Source of the DNA: Flavobacterium sp. UBA807
GTDB taxonomy: Bacteria; Bacteroidota; Bacteroidia; Flavobacteriales; Flavobacteriaceae
NCBI GenBank assembly: GCA_002296885.1
Contig: DBIH01000109.1
Location: 1 to 17,862 of the forward strand
DNA length: 17,862 bases
Reading direction: 5' to 3'
The notes beneath the pieces are model-generated. The model was given only the letters and a program-made list of their open reading frames with translations, did not search any database and was not told the DNA's origin. Both the position numbers and the translations under genes were made by a program. Below, piece after piece: positions 8,777 to 15,031 of this stretch. Positions within the stretch are counted from its first letter, which is position 1. Each line of letters starts with the position of its first letter.

Positions 8777-8795
8777 AAGAAAAATAATACATTTA
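8764..8795 (+). promoter_or_regulatory. Possible promoter for response regulator RR1
   Basis: TTTG (8764-8767), a 20-bp gap, then TACATTTA (8788-8795) resembles the Bacteroidota TTTG-N19-TAnnTTTG layout with a final A for G. It lies partly inside the end of the LytTR gene and 16 nt before the RR1 start codon. The alternative is read-through from the LytTR gene. Confidence 0.35.
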
Positions 8796-8811
8796 CTTAA
8801 AATCTAAAATT

Positions 8812-9468
8812 ATGGAAGTAAGTGTATTAATGGTTGATGATCATCCTCCAATTATTGAAGGTTACAAATCTATTCTGTTTTATAATCCTTTTGGATACAA
8901 ACTTAACACTATAGAAGCGTACAATTGTGAAATGGCATATAATGCAATTATAAACTCAAAATATCACTTTGACATAGTTTTTTTGGATTTGACATTACCT
9001 CCTTATTCAGAAAAAAACCTTAACTCCGGAGAGGATTTAGTCCCGGTTGTTAAAAAATATCACCCAGATGCAAAAATTGTAATCCTCACTTCACATTCAG
9101 AATCAATTGTCCTCTTCAAAATTCTTAATGAACATAGACCTCACGGATTATTGGTTAAAAGCGATTTTCAATCGCATGAACTAGTTACTGCGTTTGACAC
9201 TCTTATCAAAGGGAATCCATATTATAGCAGGACCATAATTAAACATCAAAAAACATGGGAAGAGAAGAATAAGGTGATGGATAATTATAACCGTCAAATA
9301 CTTTTGTTACTTTCTCAAGGCGTAAAAACCAAAAGCCTTCCAGATTTGCTGCACCTCTCCAAAAGTGCAATTGATAAAAGAAAAGCAATTATCAAACAGA
9401 TTTTTGGAATTGACAAAGGAACCGATGAAGATATTCTCAAGGAAGCCAGAAAGCAAGGATTAATTTAG
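8812..9468 (+). CDS. NarL/FixJ-like response regulator (RR1)
   Basis: The protein has 218 residues. The receiver domain (about 1-130) has Asp9/Asp10, the phospho-acceptor Asp59 in IVFLDL, Thr93 in ILTSHSE and Lys116 in LLVKSD, so it looks fully functional. Residues about 155-205 form a LuxR/GerE-like helix-turn-helix (RQILLLLSQGVKTKSLPDLLHLSKSAIDKRKAII). The usual TVKNHR of the recognition helix is AIDKRK here. It is a clear paralog of RR2 (17172-17837): the same receiver layout, both with QIL-x-x-LS-x-GVKTK and SAI-(D/E)-KRK, and both ending in EA-x-x-x-G-(L/V)-I. It sits downstream of the LytTR gene and upstream of the secreted-protein cluster on the same strand. Its most likely partner is HK1 or HK2 (inference). 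Confidence 0.93.
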   Translation: MEVSVLMVDDHPPIIEGYKSILFYNPFGYKLNTIEAYNCEMAYNAIINSKYHFDIVFLDLTLPPYSEKNLNSGEDLVPVVKKYHPDAKIVILTSHSESIVLFKILNEHRPHGLLVKSDFQSHELVTAFDTLIKGNPYYSRTIIKHQKTWEEKNKVMDNYNRQILLLLSQGVKTKSLPDLLHLSKSAIDKRKAIIKQIFGIDKGTDEDILKEARKQGLI

Positions 9469-9516
9469 TTTCAATACTACCAAATGGCATTCATGTTCTG
9501 GGTAAAAAGGGGCATA

Positions 9517-9581
9517 AAATGTATATTTTAAGTGTACCAAAATGTTAAAACATAAGGCTAATTTTATACTATCAAAATCAA
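9517..9581 (+). promoter_or_regulatory. Shared promoter-like element, copy A (upstream of secreted protein 1)
   Basis: 49 of 65 bases match 12184-12248 in an ungapped alignment. Both copies contain an imperfect or perfect inverted repeat ending AGTGTACC (here GTATATT-TTA-AGTGTAC, 9521-9537), then 21 bp further a TAnnTTTA box (TAATTTTA, 9559-9566), then ATCAAAATCAA. The layout fits a promoter whose -33 region is replaced by a regulator-binding palindrome. One of the two NarL-like regulators is a plausible binder (inference). Confidence 0.55.
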
Positions 9582-9743
9582 ACGAATATTAATTTAACTT
9601 GAACATAAGGTAGATAGAAGTGGCTTGCCACCACATTTGTGACACAATACAAAACTAACCAGTTTTGTTAGGAAAAAAATCACTATTTATTTTAGAGGTT
9701 TGTTATTAAAAAGTGATAATCGACAAAACCAACCAAAAAAAAA

Positions 9744-9788
9744 GCAGCCCAACTTTATAATGTTTTCGACGACACAAAGCTGGACTGC
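9744..9788 (+). promoter_or_regulatory. Hairpin leader element, copy 1
   Basis: Arms GCAGCCCAACTTT (9744-9756) and AAAGCTGGACTGC (9776-9788) are complementary at 11 of 13 positions around a 19-nt loop. Bases 9753-9787 match the leader of the second paralog (11576-11609) at 32 of 35 aligned positions. Read on the minus strand, the two mismatches become G-U pairs and the stem runs into nine T, so it could also act as a minus-strand terminator. Its function is unknown. Confidence 0.5.
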
Positions 9789-9814
9789 AATAATTAAAAA
9801 TTATACACAAAATT

Positions 9815-10348
9815 ATGAAAAATTTATTATTAGGCTTAATAGCTACAGTTTTATTTTCACTTAATGGAAATGCACAAAAAACACAGGAAGAAGTAAGGTT
9901 GATTTTGGCAAAAGGCATGGTTGATTTTACGAATTCTTTAAAACCGGCTTTTGACAAGACTACATCTGTTGATTCATTCAAGAAGACAGTTGCAGGAAAT
10001 TGGTATTCAAAAATGCCAAAAGAAGGTAATGATTTACTGGAAGCAGCATATAAACTACTTGTTAAGAAGACTACTCAGGATGATATATTAAAAAACTATA
10101 ACGGTAAAGAAATGGCAGCCGGTGCACTTTATGTAAACTCACTGTTAAAGCAAGGAATAAAAACAGATGGAAGTGAATTATTTGGTGGAACAACGGGAGA
10201 TTTTAATCCGTATTCATCTACAGTTGTTGCGAAATGCAGATGGTATCAATTGAGTTGCATTCTAAAAGAAATTTTTGGAGAAAGCGGCGGACAGACAATT
10301 TTAGATGCAATTGTAAGAGTATTGACAATTATAATAGCAGGAGCATAA
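9815..10348 (+). CDS. Small secreted protein 1, unknown family (paralog of 11624-12160)
   Basis: The protein has 177 residues. A signal peptide covers residues 1 to about 20 (MKNLLLGLIATVLFSLNGNA, then Q). I do not recognise the family. Blocks shared with the paralog at 11624 are EE-(V/I)-R, MVD-(F/L)-TNSL, an NWY/CWY block followed by P-(K/R)-EGNDLL, ILKNYNGKEMA, KTDGSELFGG, TGDFN-x-YS and CRWYQ. Two cysteines are spaced C-x6-C (CRWYQLSC). The last 20 residues are hydrophobic (ILDAIVRVLTIIIAGA), unlike the paralog, whose tail is polar. The gene is preceded by the shared element A and the hairpin leader. The neighbours (TraB-like lipoprotein, TPR kinases) suggest an extracellular signal, a toxin-like factor or an envelope protein; none of these is shown by the sequence. 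Confidence 0.85.
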   Translation: MKNLLLGLIATVLFSLNGNAQKTQEEVRLILAKGMVDFTNSLKPAFDKTTSVDSFKKTVAGNWYSKMPKEGNDLLEAAYKLLVKKTTQDDILKNYNGKEMAAGALYVNSLLKQGIKTDGSELFGGTTGDFNPYSSTVVAKCRWYQLSCILKEIFGESGGQTILDAIVRVLTIIIAGA

Positions 10349-10360
10349 ACTTTTAATAAT

Positions 10361-10395
10361 AGTCAATGGTGTATCGAATGTATATGCCATTGACT
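10361..10395 (+). terminator. Inverted repeat, possible weak terminator
   Basis: AGTCAATGG (10361-10369) and CCATTGACT (10387-10395) form a perfect 9-bp stem with a 17-nt loop, 13 nt after the stop of secreted protein 1. Only TTTAAAA follows, so termination would be weak. It may instead process or partly attenuate an operon transcript. Confidence 0.4.
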
Positions 10396-10411
10396 TTAAA
10401 AACAGAACAGT

Positions 10412-11137
10412 ATGAGAAAAATTAATTTCCTGATTTATGGTGTTTTTTTTGTCTTGATAAGTTGTACTTCATTTAAAGTCAATTTAGCATTTAAATTGCT
10501 TGGCATATATGACGATAAAGTAATAATTACAAAAATCACTAAAGAAGAAAGAGAAGTCGTTTTTATTCCAATGCATCATTTAGGTACAGCATCATTTTAT
10601 GATGATGTTAAAAATAAAATAGATTCTCTAAAAAAAACAGGATACTATTTTTATACTGAAGAAGTAAAAGGGAATAAAAAAGATTCTATAACAATTAGGA
10701 AATCGATCAAGTTAACAGGAATTCCATTTAGCAAGACTTATGTTGGTTACAAACATTTTTTTGACTCAATCTATAACGGAAAAGTAAAGTTCAAAAAGGA
10801 AATTTTTGATCAACCTTCTCCAACGGATTTTGGTTTAGATGCTTCAGATAGTAAAACAGTTGATGTTACATTAAAGGAAATGATTGACTATTATGAAAGT
10901 AAGTATGGCGAAATTAAATTAGAGCCATGTGATTTTGAAAAAAGCATTTATGAAAAACCGAATTGCACGAGTAAACCGGTAACTAAAAATGTTAAGCAGG
11001 AGGTCTATCTGGATTTTAGAAACAGATACATCATCAAAACGCTTTTGAATGATTCTCATAAAAAAGTAGCCATTATTTATGGCTCAGAACATTTTATAGG
11101 AATTAGAGAAGAATTATTAAAGCAGGGATTTAAATAG
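10412..11137 (+). CDS. TraB/PrgY/GumN-like lipoprotein
   Basis: The protein has 241 residues with a canonical lipobox LISC (Cys18). Features recalling the TraB/PrgY/GumN (TIKI-like) family are: VVFIPMHHLGTASFYDDVKNKI (His55/His56, then the G-T-x-x-(F/Y)-Y-x-D-V pattern), YYFYTEEV (Glu83/Glu84, where the family usually has an E-G-V type motif), and near the end KVAIIYGSEHFIGI (Gly224-x-x-His227, like the family's terminal G-x-H-x-x-G segment) followed by LLKQGF. Family members include enterococcal PrgY/TraB, which limit activity of self-made peptide pheromone, and the TIKI metalloproteases. The first motif has Pro where Gly is common. The similarity is by eye and distant; profile search is needed. 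It lies between two secreted paralogs and 21 bp before the next gene, so it is likely part of an operon. Confidence 0.65.
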   Translation: MRKINFLIYGVFFVLISCTSFKVNLAFKLLGIYDDKVIITKITKEEREVVFIPMHHLGTASFYDDVKNKIDSLKKTGYYFYTEEVKGNKKDSITIRKSIKLTGIPFSKTYVGYKHFFDSIYNGKVKFKKEIFDQPSPTDFGLDASDSKTVDVTLKEMIDYYESKYGEIKLEPCDFEKSIYEKPNCTSKPVTKNVKQEVYLDFRNRYIIKTLLNDSHKKVAIIYGSEHFIGIREELLKQGFK

Positions 11138-11158
11138 TTAAATCAAAAAAAAACTACA

Positions 11159-11557
11159 ATGAAAAAAATCATTTTTATATTTTTTACATTATTTCCACTT
11201 CACATTTTCCCTCAATCAAATTTAGAAACCGCGATAAAGGGAGGAGAACTGATTTTAAGTGGTTTGTCAATATTGAAAATAAGCAAATCAGATGTAAAGA
11301 AAACCAGTAAAATAGTAGAAAGTGTTTGTGTAAAAAATAAACTCAACGATAAAATTACTTTTAGGATTAAAGGAGAAAATGAAGATGGAGAAAATGTTAA
11401 AAAGGAGCTCGTAATTCCAAAGGACGGTAAAGAATGTCTATTTGTTCTACCCAAAGGCATTTACACTTACGAAATTGAATTAGCTAATAAAGAAATTTAT
11501 AAGAAAGGCGAATATAAATTTGAAGAAGAAGTTGTAATCACAGTAAAAGAAGATTGA
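11159..11557 (+). CDS. Small secreted protein, unknown
   Basis: The protein has 132 residues with a signal peptide (residues 1 to about 19, ending IFPQ). The mature part is lysine/glutamate-rich and predicted beta-rich, with two cysteines (in ESVCVKN and KECLFV), and the pattern resembles a small Ig/transthyretin-like sandwich (KGIYTYEIELANKEIYKKGEYKF). I do not recognise the family. It follows the TraB-like gene by 21 bp and precedes the second secreted paralog by 66 bp, consistent with one transcript. A chaperone or partner of the secreted proteins is possible but unsupported. Confidence 0.8.
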   Translation: MKKIIFIFFTLFPLHIFPQSNLETAIKGGELILSGLSILKISKSDVKKTSKIVESVCVKNKLNDKITFRIKGENEDGENVKKELVIPKDGKECLFVLPKGIYTYEIELANKEIYKKGEYKFEEEVVITVKED

Positions 11558-11575
11558 ATTTATATAGTGTCTAAT

Positions 11576-11609
11576 CTTTATAATGTTTCGACGACACAAA
11601 GATGGGCTG
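11576..11609 (+). promoter_or_regulatory. Hairpin leader element, copy 2
   Basis: This is a near copy of 9753-9787 with two substitutions and one deleted T. It ends 14 nt before the ATG of secreted protein 2. A 6-bp stem ATCTTT/AAAGAT closes the conserved loop; the flanking stem bases differ from copy 1 but still pair. Its conservation is higher than that of the following coding sequences. Confidence 0.5.
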
Positions 11610-11623
11610 AAAAATTAAAGATT

Positions 11624-12160
11624 ATGAAAAAAATAGCTTTAGTTATAATTGCTTTGCTATTATCTATATTTAATAGTCAGGCGCAAAATAGAAACCAGGA
11701 AGAAATAAGACGTCAATTAGCTCAGGCAATGGTTGATCTGACAAATTCTTTAATACTTGCATTTGAAAAATCAGATAATGTTGAAGAGTTTAAAAAAACA
11801 ATAACAGGCTGTTGGTATCGTGCAATTCCGAGAGAAGGGAATGATTTGTTAAATACAGCTTATGAATTGCTCTCTAATAAAACAACGAAGGAAGAAATTT
11901 TGAAAAATTATAATGGAAAGGAGATGGCTCTGGCAGTATTATATATAGATAATCTTTCAAATAAAGAAGTAAAGACAGACGGAAGTGAATTGTTTGGAGG
12001 GATAACAGGTGACTTTAATTCGTATTCAAATTTAGTTTTGGGTCAATGCAGATGGTATCAAATGTGCTGTTGGTTGAGTAAAATTTTTGAAGGATACTCT
12101 GGAACAACGCTGATAAGCTCAGATACACAAGCAATAAAAAATATCTCAAAGAAAGAATAA
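11624..12160 (+). CDS. Small secreted protein 2, paralog of 9815-10348
   Basis: The protein has 178 residues with a signal peptide (MKKIALVIIALLLSIFNSQA, then Q). The frame is open to a GTG at 11567, but the extra 19 residues would bury the signal peptide and translate the conserved leader, so ATG 11624 is used. It shares the ordered motifs of the first copy (MVDLTNSL, GNDLLNTAYELL, ILKNYNGKEMA, KTDGSELFGG, TGDFNSYS, CRWYQ). It has extra cysteines (TGCWYR and CRWYQMCC) and a polar C-terminus. The moderate divergence implies an old duplication or sequence diversification. It is the last gene before the HK1 promoter-like element, which starts 24 bp after its stop. The function is unknown. Confidence 0.85.
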   Translation: MKKIALVIIALLLSIFNSQAQNRNQEEIRRQLAQAMVDLTNSLILAFEKSDNVEEFKKTITGCWYRAIPREGNDLLNTAYELLSNKTTKEEILKNYNGKEMALAVLYIDNLSNKEVKTDGSELFGGITGDFNSYSNLVLGQCRWYQMCCWLSKIFEGYSGTTLISSDTQAIKNISKKE

Positions 12161-12183
12161 AAAATAAATTTACGGGAATTTAA

Positions 12184-12248
12184 AAATGTACACTTTTAGT
12201 GTACCTTAATCCGAAAACAACGACCTACTTTTACAATATCAAAATCAA
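12184..12248 (+). promoter_or_regulatory. Shared promoter-like element, copy B (upstream of HK1)
   Basis: This copy has the perfect inverted repeat GTACACT-TTT-AGTGTAC (12188-12204), then TACTTTTA (12226-12233) and ATATCAAAATCAA. It matches 9517-9581 at 49 of 65 bases, with identical spacing between palindrome and box. It probably drives HK1, about 165 bp downstream, and is probably under the same regulator as secreted protein 1. Confidence 0.6.
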
Positions 12249-12353
12249 GTATTGGTTTATAAAGAAAAATAAGTTTAAGGATATTTAATTACTTATTAAG
12301 TATTCAGAAAACGAAGAGAAAATGGATGCATAATTCATTTAATTGTGGGAAGA

Positions 12354-12393
12354 TTGGGTTCCGGCTTTTAGCCGGGACTCAATTTTATTTTAT
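12354..12393 (+). terminator. Strong terminator-like hairpin in the HK1 leader (possible attenuator)
   Basis: TTGGGTTCCGGC (12354-12365) pairs with GCCGGGACTCAA (12371-12382) over 12 positions, two of them G-U, around a 5-nt loop, followed by TTTTATTTTA. It looks like an intrinsic terminator but lies downstream of the promoter-like element at 12184 and 21 bp before the HK1 ATG. It could attenuate HK1 or end the upstream transcript; no clear promoter was found between it and HK1. Confidence 0.6.
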
Positions 12394-12413
12394 ATTAATT
12401 CTATATTGACTTT

Positions 12414-14426
12414 ATGATGAGACGTTTTTTCTGTTTATTGATACCTTTTTTGTTTTTAGAAAGATGCACTCTAAAAAATAATAATAAAACTATTTTGCTC
12501 AACGATAAAATTCAAAAAAATTTGAAAATGGGGAGTAATTTGAAATTAAGCAAAAATATTAGGGAGAAATGCAACAATAGAGTATTATCAATGTTAGATA
12601 TAGACAAAAATGATACATTAACACGATTTTATTTAAGTTCTCTTTTATTCAATTACACAAATTTGGATAATGAATCTTCATTTAAAACAGTAAGTAAATT
12701 ACTTTTCAATAAAAGTACAGAAGCTAAAGACACGTTAAATTTAGCCAGATATTATAGGTATAAGGCCGGATATTTTAAAAAAAACGCGATAGATGATAGT
12801 GCATTTTATTATTATATTAAGGCAGAAAAGTTTTATAGAAAAACTCAAGATGAATTGGGTTTAGCAAAAGTTTATAGTAATAAAAGACAGCTTCAATATA
12901 AATATGATGATTATACGGGATCTAATCTATCTGCAAAAAAAGCATATAGTTACTATAAAAAATCCAATAATCTTGAAGGACAGTATCATAGTTTAATCGC
13001 AATTGGTAATAACTGTACTATTCTTAAAGAATATAATAACGCAGTTAACGCATTCCAACAAGCCCTCGAAATATTAAAAAAGGATAAATCAATCGATAAT
13101 TCAGGAACTTGTTTAAATAATTTAGGGAATGTATACAGAGAGGAAAAAAAGTTTAAAAAAGCAATGTATTATTTAAATTTAGCACTTAAAGACAAAAGCT
13201 TAGTTACATCAGACCCTTGTTTAGTAGGTTTTTTATTGAACAATCTTTCATACTGTAAACTGCAACTAAAAGAATATAAGGGAGTTCCAGAAATGTTATA
13301 TAAATCTGTTAAATTGATGAAGGACGAAGAAGGAATTAAAGAATCGACAATTAGTTATATATATTTGTCAAATTATTTTATAGCACGGCATGATACTTTA
13401 AAATCTCAGATTTATGCCGAAAAGGCTTTAAAAATTGCAAAAAAATATCGTGCTCCTTACTACTATTTATCAGCATTAAGTAATGCAGGAAGTGTTGATT
13501 GTAAAAAAGCATCAAAGTATATAGTAGAATATGATAGGATAAATGATAGTCTATATTTTATTGAGAACAACACAAGAAATCAATATTATTCTATTCAGCT
13601 TGAAACAGATGATATAAAACATGAAAAAGAAGTAGTCGTAATACAAAAGAGGATTATTACTGGTATATCAGGGTTTGTTATTTTAGTTATTGTATTGTTA
13701 CTAATTATAACTAAGCAAAGGGCAAAACAAAAAGAGTTAAGGTTATTACAAGAACAGCAAAAAAATAACGAAGAAATTTATGATTTAATGCTTGTTCAAA
13801 AAAGTAAGGAAGAACAGGCAAGAAAAAGTGAAAAAAAAAGAATTGCACTTGAATTGCACGATGGTATAATGAATAAATTGGCGAGTACCAGGCTTAATCT
13901 GAATGTACTCAATCATAAAAATGATGATAAAACTATCAAAAAATGTTTATCATATATTGCTAGTATTTATGATATTGAACAAGAGATTAGAGATATAGCT
14001 CATGATTTAACTCTTGATGCGTTTAATAATTCAATCAATAGTTTTGTAACTCTGGTAAAAGACTTCATAAGTGCGCAAGAAAACACTACTAAAACTAAAT
14101 ATAAATTCGAAATGGATGAAACCATAAATTGGGAAAAAATCTCAAGTATTATTAAAATGAACCTTTTTCGAATTATCCAAGAGTCAAGTTATAACATCAA
14201 TAAGTTTGCTGAAGCAAAAAATGCTATTATTTGTTTTATGCTTGATGAAAGTAACCTTTGTCTTTCTATAACCGATGATGGGAAAGGATTTGATGTTGAG
14301 TCGAATAATGATGGGATTGGTTTGAAAAACATAAAACAAAGGGTAGAATCATTAAACGGGAAACTTGTTATACAATCTATAAGTAATAAAAGAACCTCCC
14401 TTAATATTGCTATTCCATTAGCTTAA
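12414..14426 (+). CDS. TPR sensor histidine kinase (HK1), HisKA_3/NarX-like
   Basis: The protein has 670 residues. An N-terminal hydrophobic segment (about 4-15) ends near Cys18 in FLERC, which is a poor lipobox, so lipidation is doubtful. Residues about 110-350 contain several degenerate TPR units (for example YNNAVNAFQQALEIL near 205). A transmembrane segment lies at about 413-435 (IITGISGFVILVIVLLLII), followed by a coiled coil to about 478. The dimerisation/phosphorylation motif is KKRIALELHDGIMNKL with His482. The ATPase domain has the N box QESSYNINKFAEA (Glu590, Asn594), DDGKGFD and GIGLKNIKQR. Topology would place the TPR domain in the periplasm and the kinase in the cytoplasm. ATG 12417 is an equally possible start. 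It is paralogous to HK2. No regulator gene adjoins it; RR1 or RR2 is the likely partner. Confidence 0.93.
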   Translation: MMRRFFCLLIPFLFLERCTLKNNNKTILLNDKIQKNLKMGSNLKLSKNIREKCNNRVLSMLDIDKNDTLTRFYLSSLLFNYTNLDNESSFKTVSKLLFNKSTEAKDTLNLARYYRYKAGYFKKNAIDDSAFYYYIKAEKFYRKTQDELGLAKVYSNKRQLQYKYDDYTGSNLSAKKAYSYYKKSNNLEGQYHSLIAIGNNCTILKEYNNAVNAFQQALEILKKDKSIDNSGTCLNNLGNVYREEKKFKKAMYYLNLALKDKSLVTSDPCLVGFLLNNLSYCKLQLKEYKGVPEMLYKSVKLMKDEEGIKESTISYIYLSNYFIARHDTLKSQIYAEKALKIAKKYRAPYYYLSALSNAGSVDCKKASKYIVEYDRINDSLYFIENNTRNQYYSIQLETDDIKHEKEVVVIQKRIITGISGFVILVIVLLLIITKQRAKQKELRLLQEQQKNNEEIYDLMLVQKSKEEQARKSEKKRIALELHDGIMNKLASTRLNLNVLNHKNDDKTIKKCLSYIASIYDIEQEIRDIAHDLTLDAFNNSINSFVTLVKDFISAQENTTKTKYKFEMDETINWEKISSIIKMNLFRIIQESSYNINKFAEAKNAIICFMLDESNLCLSITDDGKGFDVESNNDGIGLKNIKQRVESLNGKLVIQSISNKRTSLNIAIPLA

Positions 14427-14734
14427 TTTTTTCTCTATCATACTGACTTTAAAATACAATCTACCTGCATTTTCCTGTTACCCCTCCCAAAATGATTTTT
14501 ATCAAGACCAGTATTGATAAGCTTTTTAGTAAAAATCCCTAAAATCATTCACTCGTATTTGGGTATCATCCACTATCAAATGATACCATTCTACCATAAA
14601 CGCCAATATTCATAGGTATTGGCAGAGACATCCTTTTTAGTTTTACCTCGTGAAAGTGTGAAAGCCTCAAATCAATTAAAAAAGGTGCACACCACAAAAA
14701 AGAAACATAAACAAAAATATAAAAGTCTCAAATT
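14427..14734 (+). other. 308-bp intergenic region with three inverted repeats
   Basis: No gene is seen. Inverted repeats: TTATCAA-N8-TTGATAA (14499-14520) followed by GCTTTTT, a possible weak HK1 terminator; GGTATCAT-N10-ATGATACC (14562-14587); and GCCAATA-N8-TATTGGC (14602-14623). The box TAGTTTTA (14638-14645) resembles the TAnnTTTA boxes of elements A and B and could be the promoter of the repeat-protein gene, giving a leader of about 80 nt. The third inverted repeat would then sit just upstream as an operator. Confidence 0.45.
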
Positions 14735-15031
14735 ATGAAAAAATTAGCAACAACATTCGGATTATTAGCATTAATGTTAATTGTCACGTCATTCACAACT
14801 CCATCTGAAATCGGAGGAAGAGGAACAGGTTCAGGAGATACTGGACAGTTTGAAATCGGAGGAAGAGGAACAGGTTCGGGAGATACCGGACAGTTTGAAA
14901 TCGGAGGAAGGGGAACAGGTTCAGGAGATACCGGACAGTTTGAAATCGGGGGAAGAGGAACAGGTTCAGGAGATACCGGACAGTTTGAAATCGGAGGAAG
15001 AGGAACAGGTTCAGGAGATACTGGACAATAA
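14735..15031 (+). CDS. Small secreted protein made of five 15-residue repeats
   Basis: The protein has 98 residues. A signal peptide (MKKLATTFGLLALMLIVTSF, cleavage probably near TTPS) is followed entirely by five copies of EIGGRGTGSGDTGQF, the last ending at Q. The mature part is about 75 residues, rich in Gly, Thr and Asp, with no Cys or Lys and one Arg per repeat. All base differences between repeats are silent. No known family is recognised. It is not the GGxGxDxUx repeat of RTX proteins. The gene sits between two TPR sensor kinases, is followed by a strong terminator and so is a single-gene transcript. Options are a multi-copy peptide precursor, a surface-exposed disordered protein, or a low-complexity protein of no fixed fold. 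The coding frame is supported by the signal peptide and ATG. Confidence 0.85.
   Translation: MKKLATTFGLLALMLIVTSFTTPSEIGGRGTGSGDTGQFEIGGRGTGSGDTGQFEIGGRGTGSGDTGQFEIGGRGTGSGDTGQFEIGGRGTGSGDTGQ
14807..15028 (+). repeat. Tandem 45-bp repeat, five copies
   Basis: Units start at 14807, 14852, 14897, 14942 and 14987; the last lacks the final TTT codon. Units differ at only a handful of third codon positions (TCA/TCG, ACT/ACC, AGA/AGG, GGA/GGG, CAG/CAA). Such an array can expand or contract by slippage or recombination in frame. Confidence 0.97.

Larger units (their letters stand above)
9469..9814 (+). other. 346-bp intergenic region: shared promoter-like element, small palindromes, hairpin leader
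   Basis: No credible gene is present. From left to right it holds a 65-bp element shared with the HK1 upstream region (9517-9581), a GTGGC-TT-GCCAC palindrome (9620-9631), a perfect 8-bp inverted repeat ACAAAACT-AACC-AGTTTTGT (9649-9668), and a hairpin leader (9744-9788) shared with the second secreted paralog. The 8-bp inverted repeat is not followed by a T run on either strand, so it is not a normal terminator. RR1 therefore has no obvious terminator. Confidence 0.6.

Noticed and set aside
9484..9531. A 15-codon open frame (MAFMFWVKRGIKCIF) after RR1 as a possible short signal peptide.
   Set aside because: It overlaps the conserved element A, has no counterpart at copy B, and such a length is expected by chance.
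9744..9788. Resemblance to an integron attC site: GCCCAAC at the left arm fits RYYYAAC, and the right arm nearly fits GTTRRRY (GCTGGAC).
   Set aside because: The essential GTT at the crossover is absent in both leader copies, the left box is missing in copy 2, and no integron integrase is in the window.
9706..9981. A 91-residue minus-strand open frame over the start of secreted protein 1.
   Set aside because: It runs through the conserved hairpin leader and antisense to the signal-peptide gene, with no recognisable product or start context.
11567..11623. A GTG start adding 19 residues to secreted protein 2.
   Set aside because: It would translate the conserved leader and bury the signal peptide; copy 1 has a one-base shift there, so the frame is not conserved.
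14807..15028. The repeat array as a CRISPR array.
   Set aside because: The 45-bp units abut without spacers, keep one reading frame after a signal peptide, and no cas gene is present.
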